In this document: in pieces, positions 43,055 to 52,764 of the stretch
Position numbering within the stretch: the stretch's first letter is position 1
How the letters are laid out: every line of letters begins with the position of its first letter
Source of the DNA: an uncultured Cryomorphaceae bacterium
Lineage (GTDB): Bacteria; Bacteroidota; Bacteroidia; Flavobacteriales; Schleiferiaceae
Length of the DNA stretch: 64,000 nucleotides
Assembly: GCA_913043005.1 (NCBI GenBank)
Contig: CAJWKU010000006.1
Span: forward strand, 22,790-86,789
Direction of reading: 5' to 3'
The notes under the pieces: generated by a model
Seen by the model: only the letters and a program-made list of their open reading frames with translations
Database searches by the model: none
What the model was told of the DNA's origin: nothing
Program-made: the position numbers and the translations under genes

Positions 43055-43142
43055 TTTACTTTACTTTTTGGTAACGCGGAGAATCAAATGATCTCACTTT
43101 AAGGGCGTTTACGCATGGTTAATTAAATAATACGAAAAGGAT

Positions 43143-43337
43143 TTACAGAACCAACTGTTCCTTAATAGACTTGACATCAGCGGGGTGCACTAACGTTGAT
43201 TGCGTCAATCGACGCTTGCGATCAGTTGCTTTTTTGGTCAAAATATGACTTTTAAAAGCATGCTTTCGCTTAATTTGCCCAGTTCCTGTGAGCTTAAAAC
43301 GCTTTTTAGCGCTGGACTTAGTTTTCATCTTTGGCAT
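43143..43337 (-). CDS. rpmI: 50S ribosomal protein L35
   Basis: Ribosomal protein L35, 64 residues: [24 protein letters not shown], then [22 protein letters not shown] at the end. It binds 23S rRNA in the large subunit. Basic, as usual. It is 28 bases after infC and transcribed with it. Confidence 0.97.
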   Translation of the reverse strand: MPKMKTKSSAKKRFKLTGTGQIKRKHAFKSHILTKKATDRKRRLTQSTLVHPADVKSIKEQLVL

Positions 43338-43365
43338 GTTTCCTCAGATTTTATTTGGTTGTTTA

Positions 43366-43932
43366 TTATTTCTTTTTAATCGGTGCAATCAATATGAACA
43401 TTCTTTTTCCTTCAAGGTGAGGAAGTGCCTCAACCTTTCCGATATCTGCAACATCTTGTGCAAGACGCAGCAAAAGTAGTTCACCTTGCTCTTTATAAAT
43501 TATGGATCTACCACGAAAGAAAACAAAAGCTTTGAGCTTAGCTCCATCCTCGAGAAATTTTCTGGCGTGCTTTAATTTAAATTCATAATCATGGTCATCT
43601 GTTTGCGGCCCAAACCGAATTTCCTTAATAACAACTTTCATTGCTTTCGAAGCAATTTCTTTTTGTTTTTTCTTCTGATCGTAAAGGAACTTTTTGTAGT
43701 CGATTATTTTACAAACCGGTGGGTCCGCTTTTTCTGCAATCAAGACAAGGTCTAACCCCTCATCTTGAGCCATTAATAAGGCTTTCGCCGAAGTGACTAC
43801 AATAGGTTCTTTACCTTCTAAAATCAGTCTAACATTCGATGCACGAATTGCTTCATTGATTTTATGTGGATTTTCAGGTTTAACGTGGCGACTTCCGCCG
43901 CGTCCTCGGTAGGGCTTATTCAGGGTTAATAT
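43366..43932 (-). CDS. infC: Translation initiation factor IF-3 (non-ATG start)
   Basis: IF-3, 188 residues from an ATA codon at 43932. The first ATG (43773) lies in the middle of the N-terminal domain, at the LLMAQDEGLDLVLI block. In-frame translation upstream recovers the rest of that domain (NKPYRGRGGS..., HKINEAIRASNVRLI, EGKEPIVV) and no ATG, GTG or TTG is available before an in-frame TAA. Likely starts are ATA 43932 or CTG 43923. IF-3 is known to be controlled by a rare start codon (AUU in E. coli), and this fits. It starts 27 bases after the thrS stop. The core PPVCKIIDYKKFLYDQKKKQKE is intact. Confidence 0.92.
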   Translation of the reverse strand: MLTLNKPYRGRGGSRHVKPENPHKINEAIRASNVRLILEGKEPIVVTSAKALLMAQDEGLDLVLIAEKADPPVCKIIDYKKFLYDQKKKQKEIASKAMKVVIKEIRFGPQTDDHDYEFKLKHARKFLEDGAKLKAFVFFRGRSIIYKEQGELLLLRLAQDVADIGKVEALPHLEGKRMFILIAPIKKK

Positions 43933-43959
43933 ATTTTTTAGTTACTAATTTTCATATTT

Positions 43960-45894
43960 TTAAAAGGCCGACAAAGCTTCCTCAACTTCTTTTTGAATTA
44001 ATGCGCAAAATGATGCTGCATCAAATTCTCCAAGATCGCCTCGGCCATGTCGACGAATCGACAGGGTTTTTTCTTTGACTTCTTTTTCACCGATGATTAT
44101 CATGAAAGGAACCTTTCGAATTTCCGCATCGCGAATTTTTCTTCCGATTTTTTCATTCCTGTCGTCAATGAGCGCGCGAATATCGGACATTTCTAACAGA
44201 CTGACAACCTCTTCTGCATACTCTTGAAACTTCTCTGAAATTGGAAGTATTATAACTTGATCTGGAGTTAGCCATAGTGGGAAGTTCCCTGCGCAATGCT
44301 CCAGAAGTACTGCCACAAAGCGTTCCATCGATCCAAAAGGGGCTCTGTGAATCATCACAGGGCGATGTTGGTTGTTGTCTGAACCTTTATATTCAAGATT
44401 AAATCTTTCTGGTAAGTTGTAATCTACCTGGATTGTTCCTAACTGCCAAGAGCGGCCTAATGCATCTTTAACCATGAAATCTAATTTCGGTCCATAAAAT
44501 GCAGCTTCACCATATTCAATTTCTGTTTTCAAACCTTTTTTTTCTGATGACTCAATTATTGCAGTTTCGGCTTTATCCCAGTTTTCTATGGACCCAATAT
44601 ATTTTTCTGGTTTTTCAGGATCTCTTAAGCTTATTTGAGCCTGGAAATCATTAAAATGAAGTGTTTTAATAACATATAAGACAAGGTCAATAACTTTCTC
44701 AAACTCTTCTTTGAGTTGATCAGATGTACAAAAAATATGCGCGTCGTCTTGAGTAAATCCTCGAACGCGAGTTAAGCCATGAAGTTCTCCGCTTTGTTCA
44801 TATCGGTAAACTGTTCCAAATTCCGAGAATCTAATTGGTAAATCTTTGTAAGATCTTGGTGAAGACTTATAAATCTCACAATGATGTGGGCAGTTCATTG
44901 GCTTTAACAGGTATTCTTCATCTCCACTAGGAGTAGTTATTGGCTGAAAGCTATCCTTGCCGTACTTGTCATAGTGTCCTGAACAAATGTATAATTCTTT
45001 GTTGCCGATGTGCGGAGTTATAACACCTTGGTATCCAGCTTTTGACTGAACTTTTTTCAGGAATTGCTCAAGTCGTTCCCTTAAAGCTGTTCCTTTGGGC
45101 AACCAAAGTGGGAGCCCTTGTCCTACTTTTTTTGAAAATGTAAAAAGTTCTAATTCCTTTCCAAGCTTTCTATGGTCTCTTTTTTTTGCTTCTTCTAATA
45201 ACTCCAAATATTCACCTAACATAGATTGCTTGGGAAAAGAAATTCCATAGACTCTTGAGAGTTGAGGTTTATTTTCATCACCTCTCCAATAAGCACCGGC
45301 AACGCTCATTATTTTAAATGTTTTGATCATTCCCGTATTTGGGATGTGACCTCCTCTACATAAGTCTGTAAAGTCAGAATGATCGCAAAATGTTATTGTC
45401 CCATCTTTTAAGTTTTCAATTAGCTCTGTTTTGAAAGGGTTATTTTTAAATGAATTCAAAGCATCTTTTTTAGATACTGATCGCATTTTAAACTCAGACT
45501 TCTGGCGAGCGAATTCTATCATCTTATCTTCAAGATTTTTAAAATCATTTTCTCCAAAAACAGAATCGCCGAAGTCTACATCATAGTAGAAACCATTTTC
45601 TATTGATGGACCTATGGTTAGCAATGCATTTGGATAAAAGTGTAAAATAGATTGGGCTAAAACATGAGCACTTGAGTGCCAAAAGCATTCTTTCCCTTCG
45701 GGCTGGTCCCATGTGAAAAACTCCAAGTTACCAGAATCGGGTAGGGGGTCATTGAGTTCTACTGTCTTATTGTTCCATTTTGCGGTAAGGGCATTTCTTG
45801 CTAACCCGTGAGAGATTGATTCCGCAATATTTTTTGCTGTTGACCCTTTTGGGTAGTTTCTGACTGATCCGTCGGGTAAAGTAATATCTAGCAT
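43960..45894 (-). CDS. thrS: Threonyl-tRNA synthetase
   Basis: ThrRS, 644 residues, class II. Residues 1-60 form the TGS domain ([18 protein letters not shown]). The editing domain has [11 protein letters not shown] (HxxxH) and the CRGGH block. The catalytic core has zinc-binding C of [10 protein letters not shown], class II motif [20 protein letters not shown] segment, and [12 protein letters not shown]-terminal anticodon-binding domain ends the protein. First gene of the IF-3/L35/L20 operon. Its promoter is clear: TTG-N19-TACCTTTG, with the -7 box at 45924-45931, 29 bases before the ATG. Confidence 0.97.
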   Translation of the reverse strand: MLDITLPDGSVRNYPKGSTAKNIAESISHGLARNALTAKWNNKTVELNDPLPDSGNLEFFTWDQPEGKECFWHSSAHVLAQSILHFYPNALLTIGPSIENGFYYDVDFGDSVFGENDFKNLEDKMIEFARQKSEFKMRSVSKKDALNSFKNNPFKTELIENLKDGTITFCDHSDFTDLCRGGHIPNTGMIKTFKIMSVAGAYWRGDENKPQLSRVYGISFPKQSMLGEYLELLEEAKKRDHRKLGKELELFTFSKKVGQGLPLWLPKGTALRERLEQFLKKVQSKAGYQGVITPHIGNKELYICSGHYDKYGKDSFQPITTPSGDEEYLLKPMNCPHHCEIYKSSPRSYKDLPIRFSEFGTVYRYEQSGELHGLTRVRGFTQDDAHIFCTSDQLKEEFEKVIDLVLYVIKTLHFNDFQAQISLRDPEKPEKYIGSIENWDKAETAIIESSEKKGLKTEIEYGEAAFYGPKLDFMVKDALGRSWQLGTIQVDYNLPERFNLEYKGSDNNQHRPVMIHRAPFGSMERFVAVLLEHCAGNFPLWLTPDQVIILPISEKFQEYAEEVVSLLEMSDIRALIDDRNEKIGRKIRDAEIRKVPFMIIIGEKEVKEKTLSIRRHGRGDLGEFDAASFCALIQKEVEEALSAF

Positions 45895-45923
45895 TGCTTC
45901 GTTACAAATGAAGTTTAGGTTTA

Positions 45924-45953
45924 CAAAGGTAATGCCTTAGCTTATCTTTGCAA
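45924..45953 (-). promoter_or_regulatory. Promoter of the thrS-infC-rpmI-rplT operon
   Basis: Read on the minus strand: TTG (45953-45951), 19 bases, TACCTTTG (45931-45924), then 29 bases to the thrS ATG. Best full match in the window. Confidence 0.7.
45943..45950 (+). promoter_or_regulatory. -7 box of the men operon
   Basis: TATCTTTG, 4 bases before the thioesterase ATG. It overlaps the thrS promoter on the other strand, so the two operons may compete. Confidence 0.6.
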
Positions 45954-45954
45954 G

Positions 45955-46377
45955 ATGACTGATGAGGAAATAATTTATCTTATGAATGCGAGACGAGCTG
46001 GCACTCTAATGGAAACGTTAGGGATTGAATACATAAGCAAGGATGACCGGACTCTGCTTGGTAGAATGCTTGTTACTTCGAATCATCTTCAGCCCGCTGG
46101 AATTCTTCATGGGGGCGCAACTCTTGCCCTTGCTGAGACCATTGGAAGTGCCGCATCTAATATATTTTTAGATGATCCTGATAGCTTTATAGCCGTGGGT
46201 CAGGAGATAGCTGCTAATCATGTCAAGAGCGTTTCAAATGGATATGTGCATGCTAAGGCTAAATTTCTTCATAAAGGGAGAACTAGTCATGTTCTGGAAA
46301 TACGAATAACCAATGATGACAATAATCTTATTTCATTTGTCAAAATGACAAATGTTATCTTACCCAAAAAGAATTAA
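45955..46377 (+). CDS. Hotdog-fold thioesterase, probable DHNA-CoA hydrolase
   Basis: A 140-residue PaaI/YdiI-type thioesterase of the hotdog fold. The active-site block HLQPAGILHGGATLALAETIG with the catalytic Glu lies at about residues 42-62. First gene of the men operon, 6 bases before menF. This position suggests that it removes CoA from 1,4-dihydroxy-2-naphthoyl-CoA (the MenI step); a general acyl-CoA thioesterase is the alternative. The ATG is 4 bases after TATCTTTG (45943-45950), so a leaderless transcript is likely. Confidence 0.78.
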   Translation: MTDEEIIYLMNARRAGTLMETLGIEYISKDDRTLLGRMLVTSNHLQPAGILHGGATLALAETIGSAASNIFLDDPDSFIAVGQEIAANHVKSVSNGYVHAKAKFLHKGRTSHVLEIRITNDDNNLISFVKMTNVILPKKN

Positions 46378-46383
46378 AATACC

Positions 46384-47355
46384 ATGTCATTTGCTTGGAT
46401 TCGAGAGCCTGGAGAAAAATCAAAAGTGTTTTCACTTTCTGAAAGCCCTGTGGGTGATTTCTATTTTGCTCAATTTGATGGATCATTAATTCGACTTCTG
46501 ATTAACGATATTATTAGACAGGATTGCTCAAAATGGATAAGTGATAATCTAATTTTAAGTAACCTACCAGACATTAATCCAGAAGACTCTCATCTTTATG
46601 ATGATTTTGTAAAAGTAGTTTCTCGAGCCTCTGAAGTTTGCTTGAATGGAGTTCTTGAAAAAGTTGTTATTTCAAGGACTAAGGCGCATAAATCAATTTC
46701 GGTATCGCCAATAAATGTTTTTGAGCGGTTATGTCAAGAATACCCTTTAGTAACAATTTATATGATTTCGATAGATGGAAACTCTCTATGGATGGGTGCA
46801 ACTCCAGAGTGTCTTTTAGAGTTAAATGGCAGAAATCTTAAAACCATGAGTCTTGCTGCAACAAGACCAGTTAATTCAAAAGGTGTTTGGGGTGTCAAAG
46901 AACAAGAAGAACAGCACCTTGTTACCAGAGATATTGTTCATATGCTTGATGCTTTAGGTTGCAAGAATATCAGTGTTAATGGTCCAGAAATTCTACCTGC
47001 TGGTCCCGTGGAGCATTTATGTTCATTAATTGAAGCTTACAGTCCAATAGCTCCGGCAATTACGATGATAAAATCATTACATCCAACTCCAGCAGTTGGT
47101 GGCCTTCCCCGCGCACAGTCCAAGGCTTTCATAGTTCAGCAAGAAAATTATAATCGATCTTTTTATTCAGGCTATTTTGGATGGAATAAAGATGATCGTT
47201 CCATTTTTTATGTTAGCCTTAGGTGCATGGAGATTGGAAAGGATGGTCTTATCTGTTATGCAGGGGCGGGTATAACAAGTAAGTCAAATGCAAAAGATGA
47301 ATGGCTTGAGACCGAAGAAAAACTAAAAACGTTGCAGCGCGTTATTTTAGGGTAA
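46384..47355 (+). CDS. menF: Isochorismate synthase
   Basis: A 323-residue chorismate-binding enzyme that converts chorismate to isochorismate, first step of menaquinone synthesis. The conserved catalytic half is seen: GATPECLLEL, TMSLAATRPV, then HPTPAVGGLPRAQS and CYAGAGITSKSNAKDEW near the end. It is shorter than E. coli MenF (N-terminal part reduced), as in other Bacteroidota. It follows the thioesterase by 6 bases and its stop overlaps the menD ATG. EntC-like function is possible, but the operon fixes the role. Confidence 0.93.
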   Translation: MSFAWIREPGEKSKVFSLSESPVGDFYFAQFDGSLIRLLINDIIRQDCSKWISDNLILSNLPDINPEDSHLYDDFVKVVSRASEVCLNGVLEKVVISRTKAHKSISVSPINVFERLCQEYPLVTIYMISIDGNSLWMGATPECLLELNGRNLKTMSLAATRPVNSKGVWGVKEQEEQHLVTRDIVHMLDALGCKNISVNGPEILPAGPVEHLCSLIEAYSPIAPAITMIKSLHPTPAVGGLPRAQSKAFIVQQENYNRSFYSGYFGWNKDDRSIFYVSLRCMEIGKDGLICYAGAGITSKSNAKDEWLETEEKLKTLQRVILG

Positions 47356-48950
47356 TGAAAAAAGATTTTCAACCAATTTCAGCAGCATTAGGTCATATTC
47401 TGAACAGACTGAATTTGTCTGCTTGGGTTGGGTCTCCTGGTAGTAGGAATGCTCCTTTGATGGAAGCTTTTTCATCGTTAAAATGTCCAAATGCTGTTAT
47501 TTTGGACGAGAGAAGCGCAGGTTATTTTGCTTTAGGTGTATCAATTAAATCTTTAAGACCAGTTTCATTAGTTTCTACCAGTGGAACTGCAGCTTTAAAT
47601 TATGCTCCTGCAATAGCTGAAGCATTTTATCAAAAAATCCCGTTATTAATTATTACAGCTGATCGCCCGAAGAATCTAATCGATAATGGACATGGTCAAT
47701 CGATAAGACAGGAGAAAATTTATGAGGGGCATATACGAGCCTCTGCACTTTTAGACCCAGAACGGTCCATTAATGAAAATATAGATAGAGTTACGAATGC
47801 TTTGCGTTATTTAAAGTATGGACCGGTCCATATTAATGTCCCCATAAAAGAGCCGCTTTACGGAAAGCCTTTTTTGAATGAAAACATTTCTGTTAAGTTG
47901 GAGAAAGATTTAAATCCTTCATTTAACGATAATTTCGTTCTTCCAGAATGGCTAGTTGCCGCGAAGTGTCCATTGTTAATTATTGGACAATGGAATCCTC
48001 AATGGGGAGAAATTAGTCATCTCGTTGAAAAAATAAAATCTAAAGGATGGCTTGTTGCAGGAGAACATCTGAGTCAATTATCAATTAATTCAATAATTAA
48101 TCTAGATGATGGATGGGAATCTGCGGAGGAGATAGCTTTTGATGCTATTGTAACTATTGGAGGTGCATGGATTTCAAAAAAATCTAAATCGAAATTAATT
48201 GGTGTCAGACATATGCATATCGGACCTACTTCTCCTCATCCTGATATGTTTGGGAACCTCAAGTATATTTATGAATCTAATTATGCAGAGGGCCTAGAGT
48301 CACTAGTAGAGCAGACGCCATTAATTGATAAAGCATGGAGAGATAATTGGGTCTTACAGAGTATTAATGAAACAGAAAAATGGTCAGACTTATGGGTTAA
48401 CAAGGCCATTTCTAATTATGGACTTAAAAATTGGGATATCCATTGGGCAAATTCTTCATCTGTAAGATATGGAATTCATACATGGGCTGCAGGAGGTTGG
48501 GCTAATAATGAAAAACATTATTCGAATAGAGGGACTAGTGGAATAGATGGATGCACATCTGCAGCTATTGGATCCGCTTGGATATCAGATGAACGTACCA
48601 TGCTTATTACTGGAGATTTGGCTTTTTTCTATGATAGCAATGCGTTTTTAAATAATCACCTCCCTGAGGGTTTTAAGGTGATTGTTATAAATAACCAAGG
48701 AGGAGACGTTTTTAGACGATTACCGATGGCTAGCAATTCAAAATTATTTGATAGTCATTTTATATGGAAACATAATCGAAGCGTAAAAAACTTGGTTTCT
48801 TATGCAGGATTAGAATATTTTTATGCTGCAAGTATTGATGATTGGAAAAACATTTGGCTAAATTTCATAGAATCACCGAAATCTAGTGTGCTCGAAGTAA
48901 TTACTGATTCCTCAATTAATGATGAAATGTGGAATCATCGGTTTCAATAA
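47355..48950 (+). CDS. menD: 2-succinyl-5-enolpyruvyl-6-hydroxy-3-cyclohexene-1-carboxylate synthase
   Basis: MenD, 531 residues, ThDP-dependent; joins isochorismate with 2-oxoglutarate. The glutamate loop lies in VILDERSAGYFALG (about residues 48-62), the ThDP-binding motif in ITGDLAFFYDSNAFLNNH (about 420). It overlaps the menF stop by 1 base and is 22 bases from menB. 2-oxoglutarate for this step comes from the TCA cycle, part of which lies at 1-480. Confidence 0.95.
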   Translation: MKKDFQPISAALGHILNRLNLSAWVGSPGSRNAPLMEAFSSLKCPNAVILDERSAGYFALGVSIKSLRPVSLVSTSGTAALNYAPAIAEAFYQKIPLLIITADRPKNLIDNGHGQSIRQEKIYEGHIRASALLDPERSINENIDRVTNALRYLKYGPVHINVPIKEPLYGKPFLNENISVKLEKDLNPSFNDNFVLPEWLVAAKCPLLIIGQWNPQWGEISHLVEKIKSKGWLVAGEHLSQLSINSIINLDDGWESAEEIAFDAIVTIGGAWISKKSKSKLIGVRHMHIGPTSPHPDMFGNLKYIYESNYAEGLESLVEQTPLIDKAWRDNWVLQSINETEKWSDLWVNKAISNYGLKNWDIHWANSSSVRYGIHTWAAGGWANNEKHYSNRGTSGIDGCTSAAIGSAWISDERTMLITGDLAFFYDSNAFLNNHLPEGFKVIVINNQGGDVFRRLPMASNSKLFDSHFIWKHNRSVKNLVSYAGLEYFYAASIDDWKNIWLNFIESPKSSVLEVITDSSINDEMWNHRFQ

Positions 48951-48972
48951 AAATAAAAAATGATCTATTAAA

Positions 48973-49788
48973 ATGAGAACTTGGATATCAATAAAAGAAT
49001 ACTCAGATATAAAATTTGAATTCAATGGAGGTGTAGCAAAAATTACAATTAATCGCCCCGATGTATACAATGCCTTTCGTCCTGAGACAATCATTCAAAT
49101 AATTGAAGCCTTTGATATTTGCAGAGAAAGAGCAGATATCCGAGTTATTGTTCTCACGGGTCAAGGTGATAAAGCTTTTTGCTCAGGGGGTGATCAAAAT
49201 GTTAAAGGAGTTGGTGGTTATGTTGGGGAAGATGGGGTGCCTAGATTAAATGTTTTGGACTTGCACAAAAGAATTCGTGAAATACCTAAACCAGTAATTG
49301 CAATGGTCAATGGTTACGCAATAGGCGGTGGTCATGTCTTGCATGTTGTTTGTGATTTAACCACTGCCTCGGAAACTGCCCGTTTTGGACAGACAGGGCC
49401 TAAAGTTGGTAGTTTTGATGCTGGATTTGGTAGTTCTTATTTGGCCCGACATGTTGGACAAAAAAAAGCTCGAGAAATTTGGTTTTTATGCAAACAATAC
49501 ACGGCGAATGAAGCCCATGATATGGGTATGGTTAACCTTGTAGTAGCTCAGTCTGAACTTGAAGAAAAGACAATGGAGTGGTGCGATATGATTATGATGA
49601 AATCCCCAATGGCATTGCGGATGATTAAACGTGGGCTTAATGCGGAACTAGATGGTCAGAGAGGTTTAATGGAATTTGCAGGTGATGCAACTTTGATGTA
49701 CTATTTAATGGATGAGGCGCAAGAGGGAAAAAATGCTTTTCTTGAAAAAAGAGATCCAGATTTTGATAAATTTCCAACATTTCCTTGA
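48973..49788 (+). CDS. menB: 1,4-dihydroxy-2-naphthoyl-CoA synthase
   Basis: MenB, 271 residues, crotonase fold; ring closure of o-succinylbenzoyl-CoA to DHNA-CoA. Oxyanion-hole block FCSGGDQ at 69-75, the second glycine block [11 protein letters not shown] at 114-124, and MenB's KVGSFDAG with catalytic Asp (D149). C-terminus FDKFPTFP is typical. The stop codon overlaps the menA TTG start (TTGA). Confidence 0.96.
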   Translation: MRTWISIKEYSDIKFEFNGGVAKITINRPDVYNAFRPETIIQIIEAFDICRERADIRVIVLTGQGDKAFCSGGDQNVKGVGGYVGEDGVPRLNVLDLHKRIREIPKPVIAMVNGYAIGGGHVLHVVCDLTTASETARFGQTGPKVGSFDAGFGSSYLARHVGQKKAREIWFLCKQYTANEAHDMGMVNLVVAQSELEEKTMEWCDMIMMKSPMALRMIKRGLNAELDGQRGLMEFAGDATLMYYLMDEAQEGKNAFLEKRDPDFDKFPTFP

Positions 49789-50717
49789 AGCTTAAAATTT
49801 GGATTTCGGCGCTGAGGTTAAGGACTTTACCCCTTGCATTCGCATGTATTGCTTTGGGCTCGCTAATCTCAGCAGATGAAGGCTCTTTTAGTTTTATTTT
49901 GTTTGTATTAATGCTTCTTACGGCTATTACCTATCAATTGCTATCAAATTTAGCTAATGACTATGGAGATGGGTTAAGCGGAGTAGATTCTCATCGATTA
50001 GAGGGTGCAGAATCTCGAGTAGTTGCTTCAGGTCAAATTTCAATTTTAAAAATGAAATCTGCAGTTAGTATTTTTTCATGGGCTTCAATTATTTTGACAT
50101 TAATCACGGCTTACTTCGGTTCAATAGGTTTTTCGGAACCGTCATATATTTTTATAATTTTTTTTCTTATTGGCCTTTTAGCGACATGGTCTTCAAGGGG
50201 CTATACCTTGGGTTTTTCTTTTGGATATAAAGCTTTGGGTGATTTGTTTGTCATATTATTTTTCGGTCCAGTTGGGGTTCTAGGTAGTTATATACTTCAA
50301 TCAAAAAGTTTAAATATGATGATATTGCTCCCCAGCTTATCAATAGGATTTCTGGCTGCAGGAGTTTTGAATTTGAATAATATGCGAGATTACGAATCGG
50401 ATAAAAAAGCAGGAAAAATGACACTTGCAATTAAAATAGGTATTTTTAACGCTCGTATTTATCAAATTTTATTGGTTTTTAGTTCTATTGGTGTTGCAGT
50501 ATTATTTATGTTTCTAAATAAGACAACTTTATATCTTAATTTTCTTTTTTTAGTTTTTACTCCCTCATTAGTTTTTGGATTATATCAAATGTGGAAAGCT
50601 AGATCCCCAAAAGAGTTTGATGTTTTATTAAAGCCAACTGCAATAATTTGTGTTTTGTTTGCTATTTCAATCGGATTAGGATTATTATTAGATTCAAATA
50701 AAACATTGATTCCTTAG
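49785..50717 (+). CDS. menA: 1,4-dihydroxy-2-naphthoate polyprenyltransferase
   Basis: MenA, 310 residues, UbiA-family membrane enzyme that attaches a polyprenyl chain and makes demethylmenaquinone. About eight or nine membrane helices. The prenyl-diphosphate Asp-rich motif is [12 protein letters not shown] (about residue 58) and a second is [12 protein letters not shown] (about 205). Start is TTG 49785, overlapping the menB stop; no ATG is available before the conserved [11 protein letters not shown]. The following menC gene starts about 10 bases on. Confidence 0.94.
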   Translation: MKLKIWISALRLRTLPLAFACIALGSLISADEGSFSFILFVLMLLTAITYQLLSNLANDYGDGLSGVDSHRLEGAESRVVASGQISILKMKSAVSIFSWASIILTLITAYFGSIGFSEPSYIFIIFFLIGLLATWSSRGYTLGFSFGYKALGDLFVILFFGPVGVLGSYILQSKSLNMMILLPSLSIGFLAAGVLNLNNMRDYESDKKAGKMTLAIKIGIFNARIYQILLVFSSIGVAVLFMFLNKTTLYLNFLFLVFTPSLVFGLYQMWKARSPKEFDVLLKPTAIICVLFAISIGLGLLLDSNKTLIP

Positions 50718-50727
50718 TTTGATTAAG

Positions 50728-51786
50728 ATGATAGCAAAATATTGGGGATATACTTATCAATTTATTCATCCTGCAGGAACCTCTCGCGGAATAATGACTG
50801 AAAAGCCTTGTTACTTTATTGAAGTCACTTGTGAGGGAGTTACTGGGCGAGGTGAGTGCGGGATATTACCAGGATTGAGCATTGAAGATTTTTCGAGATA
50901 TGAGGAAAAACTCAAGGATCTTTGCTTGGAATTAACAGCTTTAGAACCAAAGAAATGGAAAGAATGGGCAGAGATAAGTGCCCCGGATAGCGATTGGTAT
51001 GATAATTATAAGCATTGGCCAAGTATTGTTTTTGCCTTAGAATTGGCTTTATTGCAATGGAAGTCTTTAACAGTATCAAATTCATCTTGGAATCTATTCG
51101 ATACTCCTTTTACAAGAAGAGAAAAAGGCTTGCCTATAAATGGTCTTCTTTGGATGGGCGATAAATGTTTTTTAAAAGATCAGCTCGATAGCCGTTTGCT
51201 AGAGGGATATAGATGTATAAAAATGAAAGTTGGTTCTCTCGACAGTGAGCAAGAGTTAGATATTTTAAGAACATTAAGAAACGAAAAGCCAAATATTCAG
51301 ATTAGAGTCGATGCAAATGGCGTTTACGATTTGGAAACAGCCCTACTGAATATGGCGCGTATGGAAAAGTTTAATATTCATAGTATTGAGCAGCCATGCG
51401 CATCAGGTGATATTGATTCTCTGGTAAAAGTTTCAAACGAAGGGAGAATTCCAATAGCTCTTGATGAAAGCCTGATTGGTGTTTTTGATAAAAAACAAAG
51501 AGATGTTCTTCTTGATAGAATTAAACCTCATTTTATTGTCTTGAAACCTTCTTTGCTGGGAGGAATTAAGAGTTGTGAAGATTGGATAAGTCGTGCTAAA
51601 TATCGAGGAATAAAATGGTGGATAACATCGGCTTTAGAAGGAAATGAAGGGCTTACAGGAATTGCTCAGTGGGCTAGTTCTCTTACTGAATTAGAGGGAT
51701 TTCAAGGCTTTGGCACTGGTAGTCTTTACAGTAACAATACTCCAGCTAAGACAGTGGTTAGGGACGGTAATATATGGATGCTTTGA
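50728..51786 (+). CDS. menC: o-Succinylbenzoate synthase
   Basis: MenC, 352 residues, enolase superfamily; dehydrates SHCHC to o-succinylbenzoate. Catalytic parts seen: KMKVG with K165/K167, RVDANG (D195), SIEQPC (Glu), ALDES (Asp) and LKPSLLGG. Start ATG 50728 (MIAKYWGYTY) preferred over TTG 50719. It overlaps menE by 13 bases. Order is as in other Bacteroidota. Confidence 0.92.
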   Translation: MIAKYWGYTYQFIHPAGTSRGIMTEKPCYFIEVTCEGVTGRGECGILPGLSIEDFSRYEEKLKDLCLELTALEPKKWKEWAEISAPDSDWYDNYKHWPSIVFALELALLQWKSLTVSNSSWNLFDTPFTRREKGLPINGLLWMGDKCFLKDQLDSRLLEGYRCIKMKVGSLDSEQELDILRTLRNEKPNIQIRVDANGVYDLETALLNMARMEKFNIHSIEQPCASGDIDSLVKVSNEGRIPIALDESLIGVFDKKQRDVLLDRIKPHFIVLKPSLLGGIKSCEDWISRAKYRGIKWWITSALEGNEGLTGIAQWASSLTELEGFQGFGTGSLYSNNTPAKTVVRDGNIWML

Positions 51787-52763
51787 GCAAGACCGATTTC
51801 TCTTTTCACAAGGATTGTTCATCATCAGAAATAAATAATGTTGAGCAATGTATTTTGAAATGGAAATCGTCAGATTCCTTTTTTGAGTTTGAGACCAGTG
51901 GAAGCACTGGTAAACCGAAACTGATAAATTTTTCAAGAGATCAGATTCTTTCAAGTATTAAATCAACTGCAGAAAAATTTGATTTTTTTAAGGGGATGAG
52001 ATCTGCTCTGGCATTAAATACTAAAAGTATTGGTGGGGCATTAATGGTTTTTCGAGCCATTGAATGGGAAATGGATTTTCAGATTGTGCCAGTGAGACGA
52101 AAAATTGAATGGCAAGGAAGTTTAGATTTTTTAGCGCTTGTGCCTCAACAGGCTATGCTGATACCTATTGATAATTACAAAAACTTAAAGACTTTATTGA
52201 TAGGCGGATCTCCGATACGAGAAAGCCAGGAGAACTTCTTGTCAAATGTATCCTCACATGTATTTCATGGGTTTGGGATGACTGAGACAATAACACATTT
52301 TGCCATCCGGGAAATAAATCCAAAAAAACAAGTTAATTATCATTGCTTAAAAGGTGTCGAAATAACATCCTCTGATGGAGCAATGGTAGTAAGCATCAAG
52401 GATCGTGGAGTTTTCCAGTTAAAAACTACAGATCGTATAAAATTGTCAAGAAATCGAAAATCTTTTTATTGGTTAGGAAGATTAGATGGGGCAATAATCA
52501 GTGCAGGAAAAAAAATTCATCCAAAACAAATTGAAGACCATGTTTCCAGAGTTTATCCCAGTCATCCTGAAGGGTTTGTCGGGGTAAAACCAGATGAAAA
52601 TTGGGATGAGGCAATGGTCTGGTTTAGTGTTTTACTCAGTGGGGTAGAGCTGGAAAAAATGAATAACGCCTTCACTTCTCTTCCTAGTTGGAAAAGACCT
52701 AAACAAATAATCCAGCTACGTCATTTGCCTTTAACAAAGTCAGGAAAATATAAACGTCGATAG
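51774..52763 (+). CDS. menE: o-Succinylbenzoate-CoA ligase, short form
   Basis: MenE, 329 residues; activates o-succinylbenzoate with ATP and CoA. The AMP-binding loop TSGSTGKPK is at residues 41-49, HGFGMTETITHFA near 165, and the late TDRIKLSRNRKSFYWLGRLDGAIISAGKKI block fits the ANL family. It is shorter than E. coli MenE, as its N-terminal part is reduced. Last gene of the men operon. Overlaps menC by 13 bases and stops 1 base from the convergent tal stop. Confidence 0.9.
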   Translation: MDALSKTDFSFHKDCSSSEINNVEQCILKWKSSDSFFEFETSGSTGKPKLINFSRDQILSSIKSTAEKFDFFKGMRSALALNTKSIGGALMVFRAIEWEMDFQIVPVRRKIEWQGSLDFLALVPQQAMLIPIDNYKNLKTLLIGGSPIRESQENFLSNVSSHVFHGFGMTETITHFAIREINPKKQVNYHCLKGVEITSSDGAMVVSIKDRGVFQLKTTDRIKLSRNRKSFYWLGRLDGAIISAGKKIHPKQIEDHVSRVYPSHPEGFVGVKPDENWDEAMVWFSVLLSGVELEKMNNAFTSLPSWKRPKQIIQLRHLPLTKSGKYKRR

Positions 52764-52764
52764 A

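Noticed and set aside
43055..43142. L20-type autoregulatory RNA between rpmI and rplT
   Set aside because: Only a short GCG-TAAA-CGC stem is visible; too weak to call without covariation.
43366..43773. infC starting at ATG 43773
   Set aside because: This would remove much of the conserved N-terminal domain, which is encoded in frame upstream.
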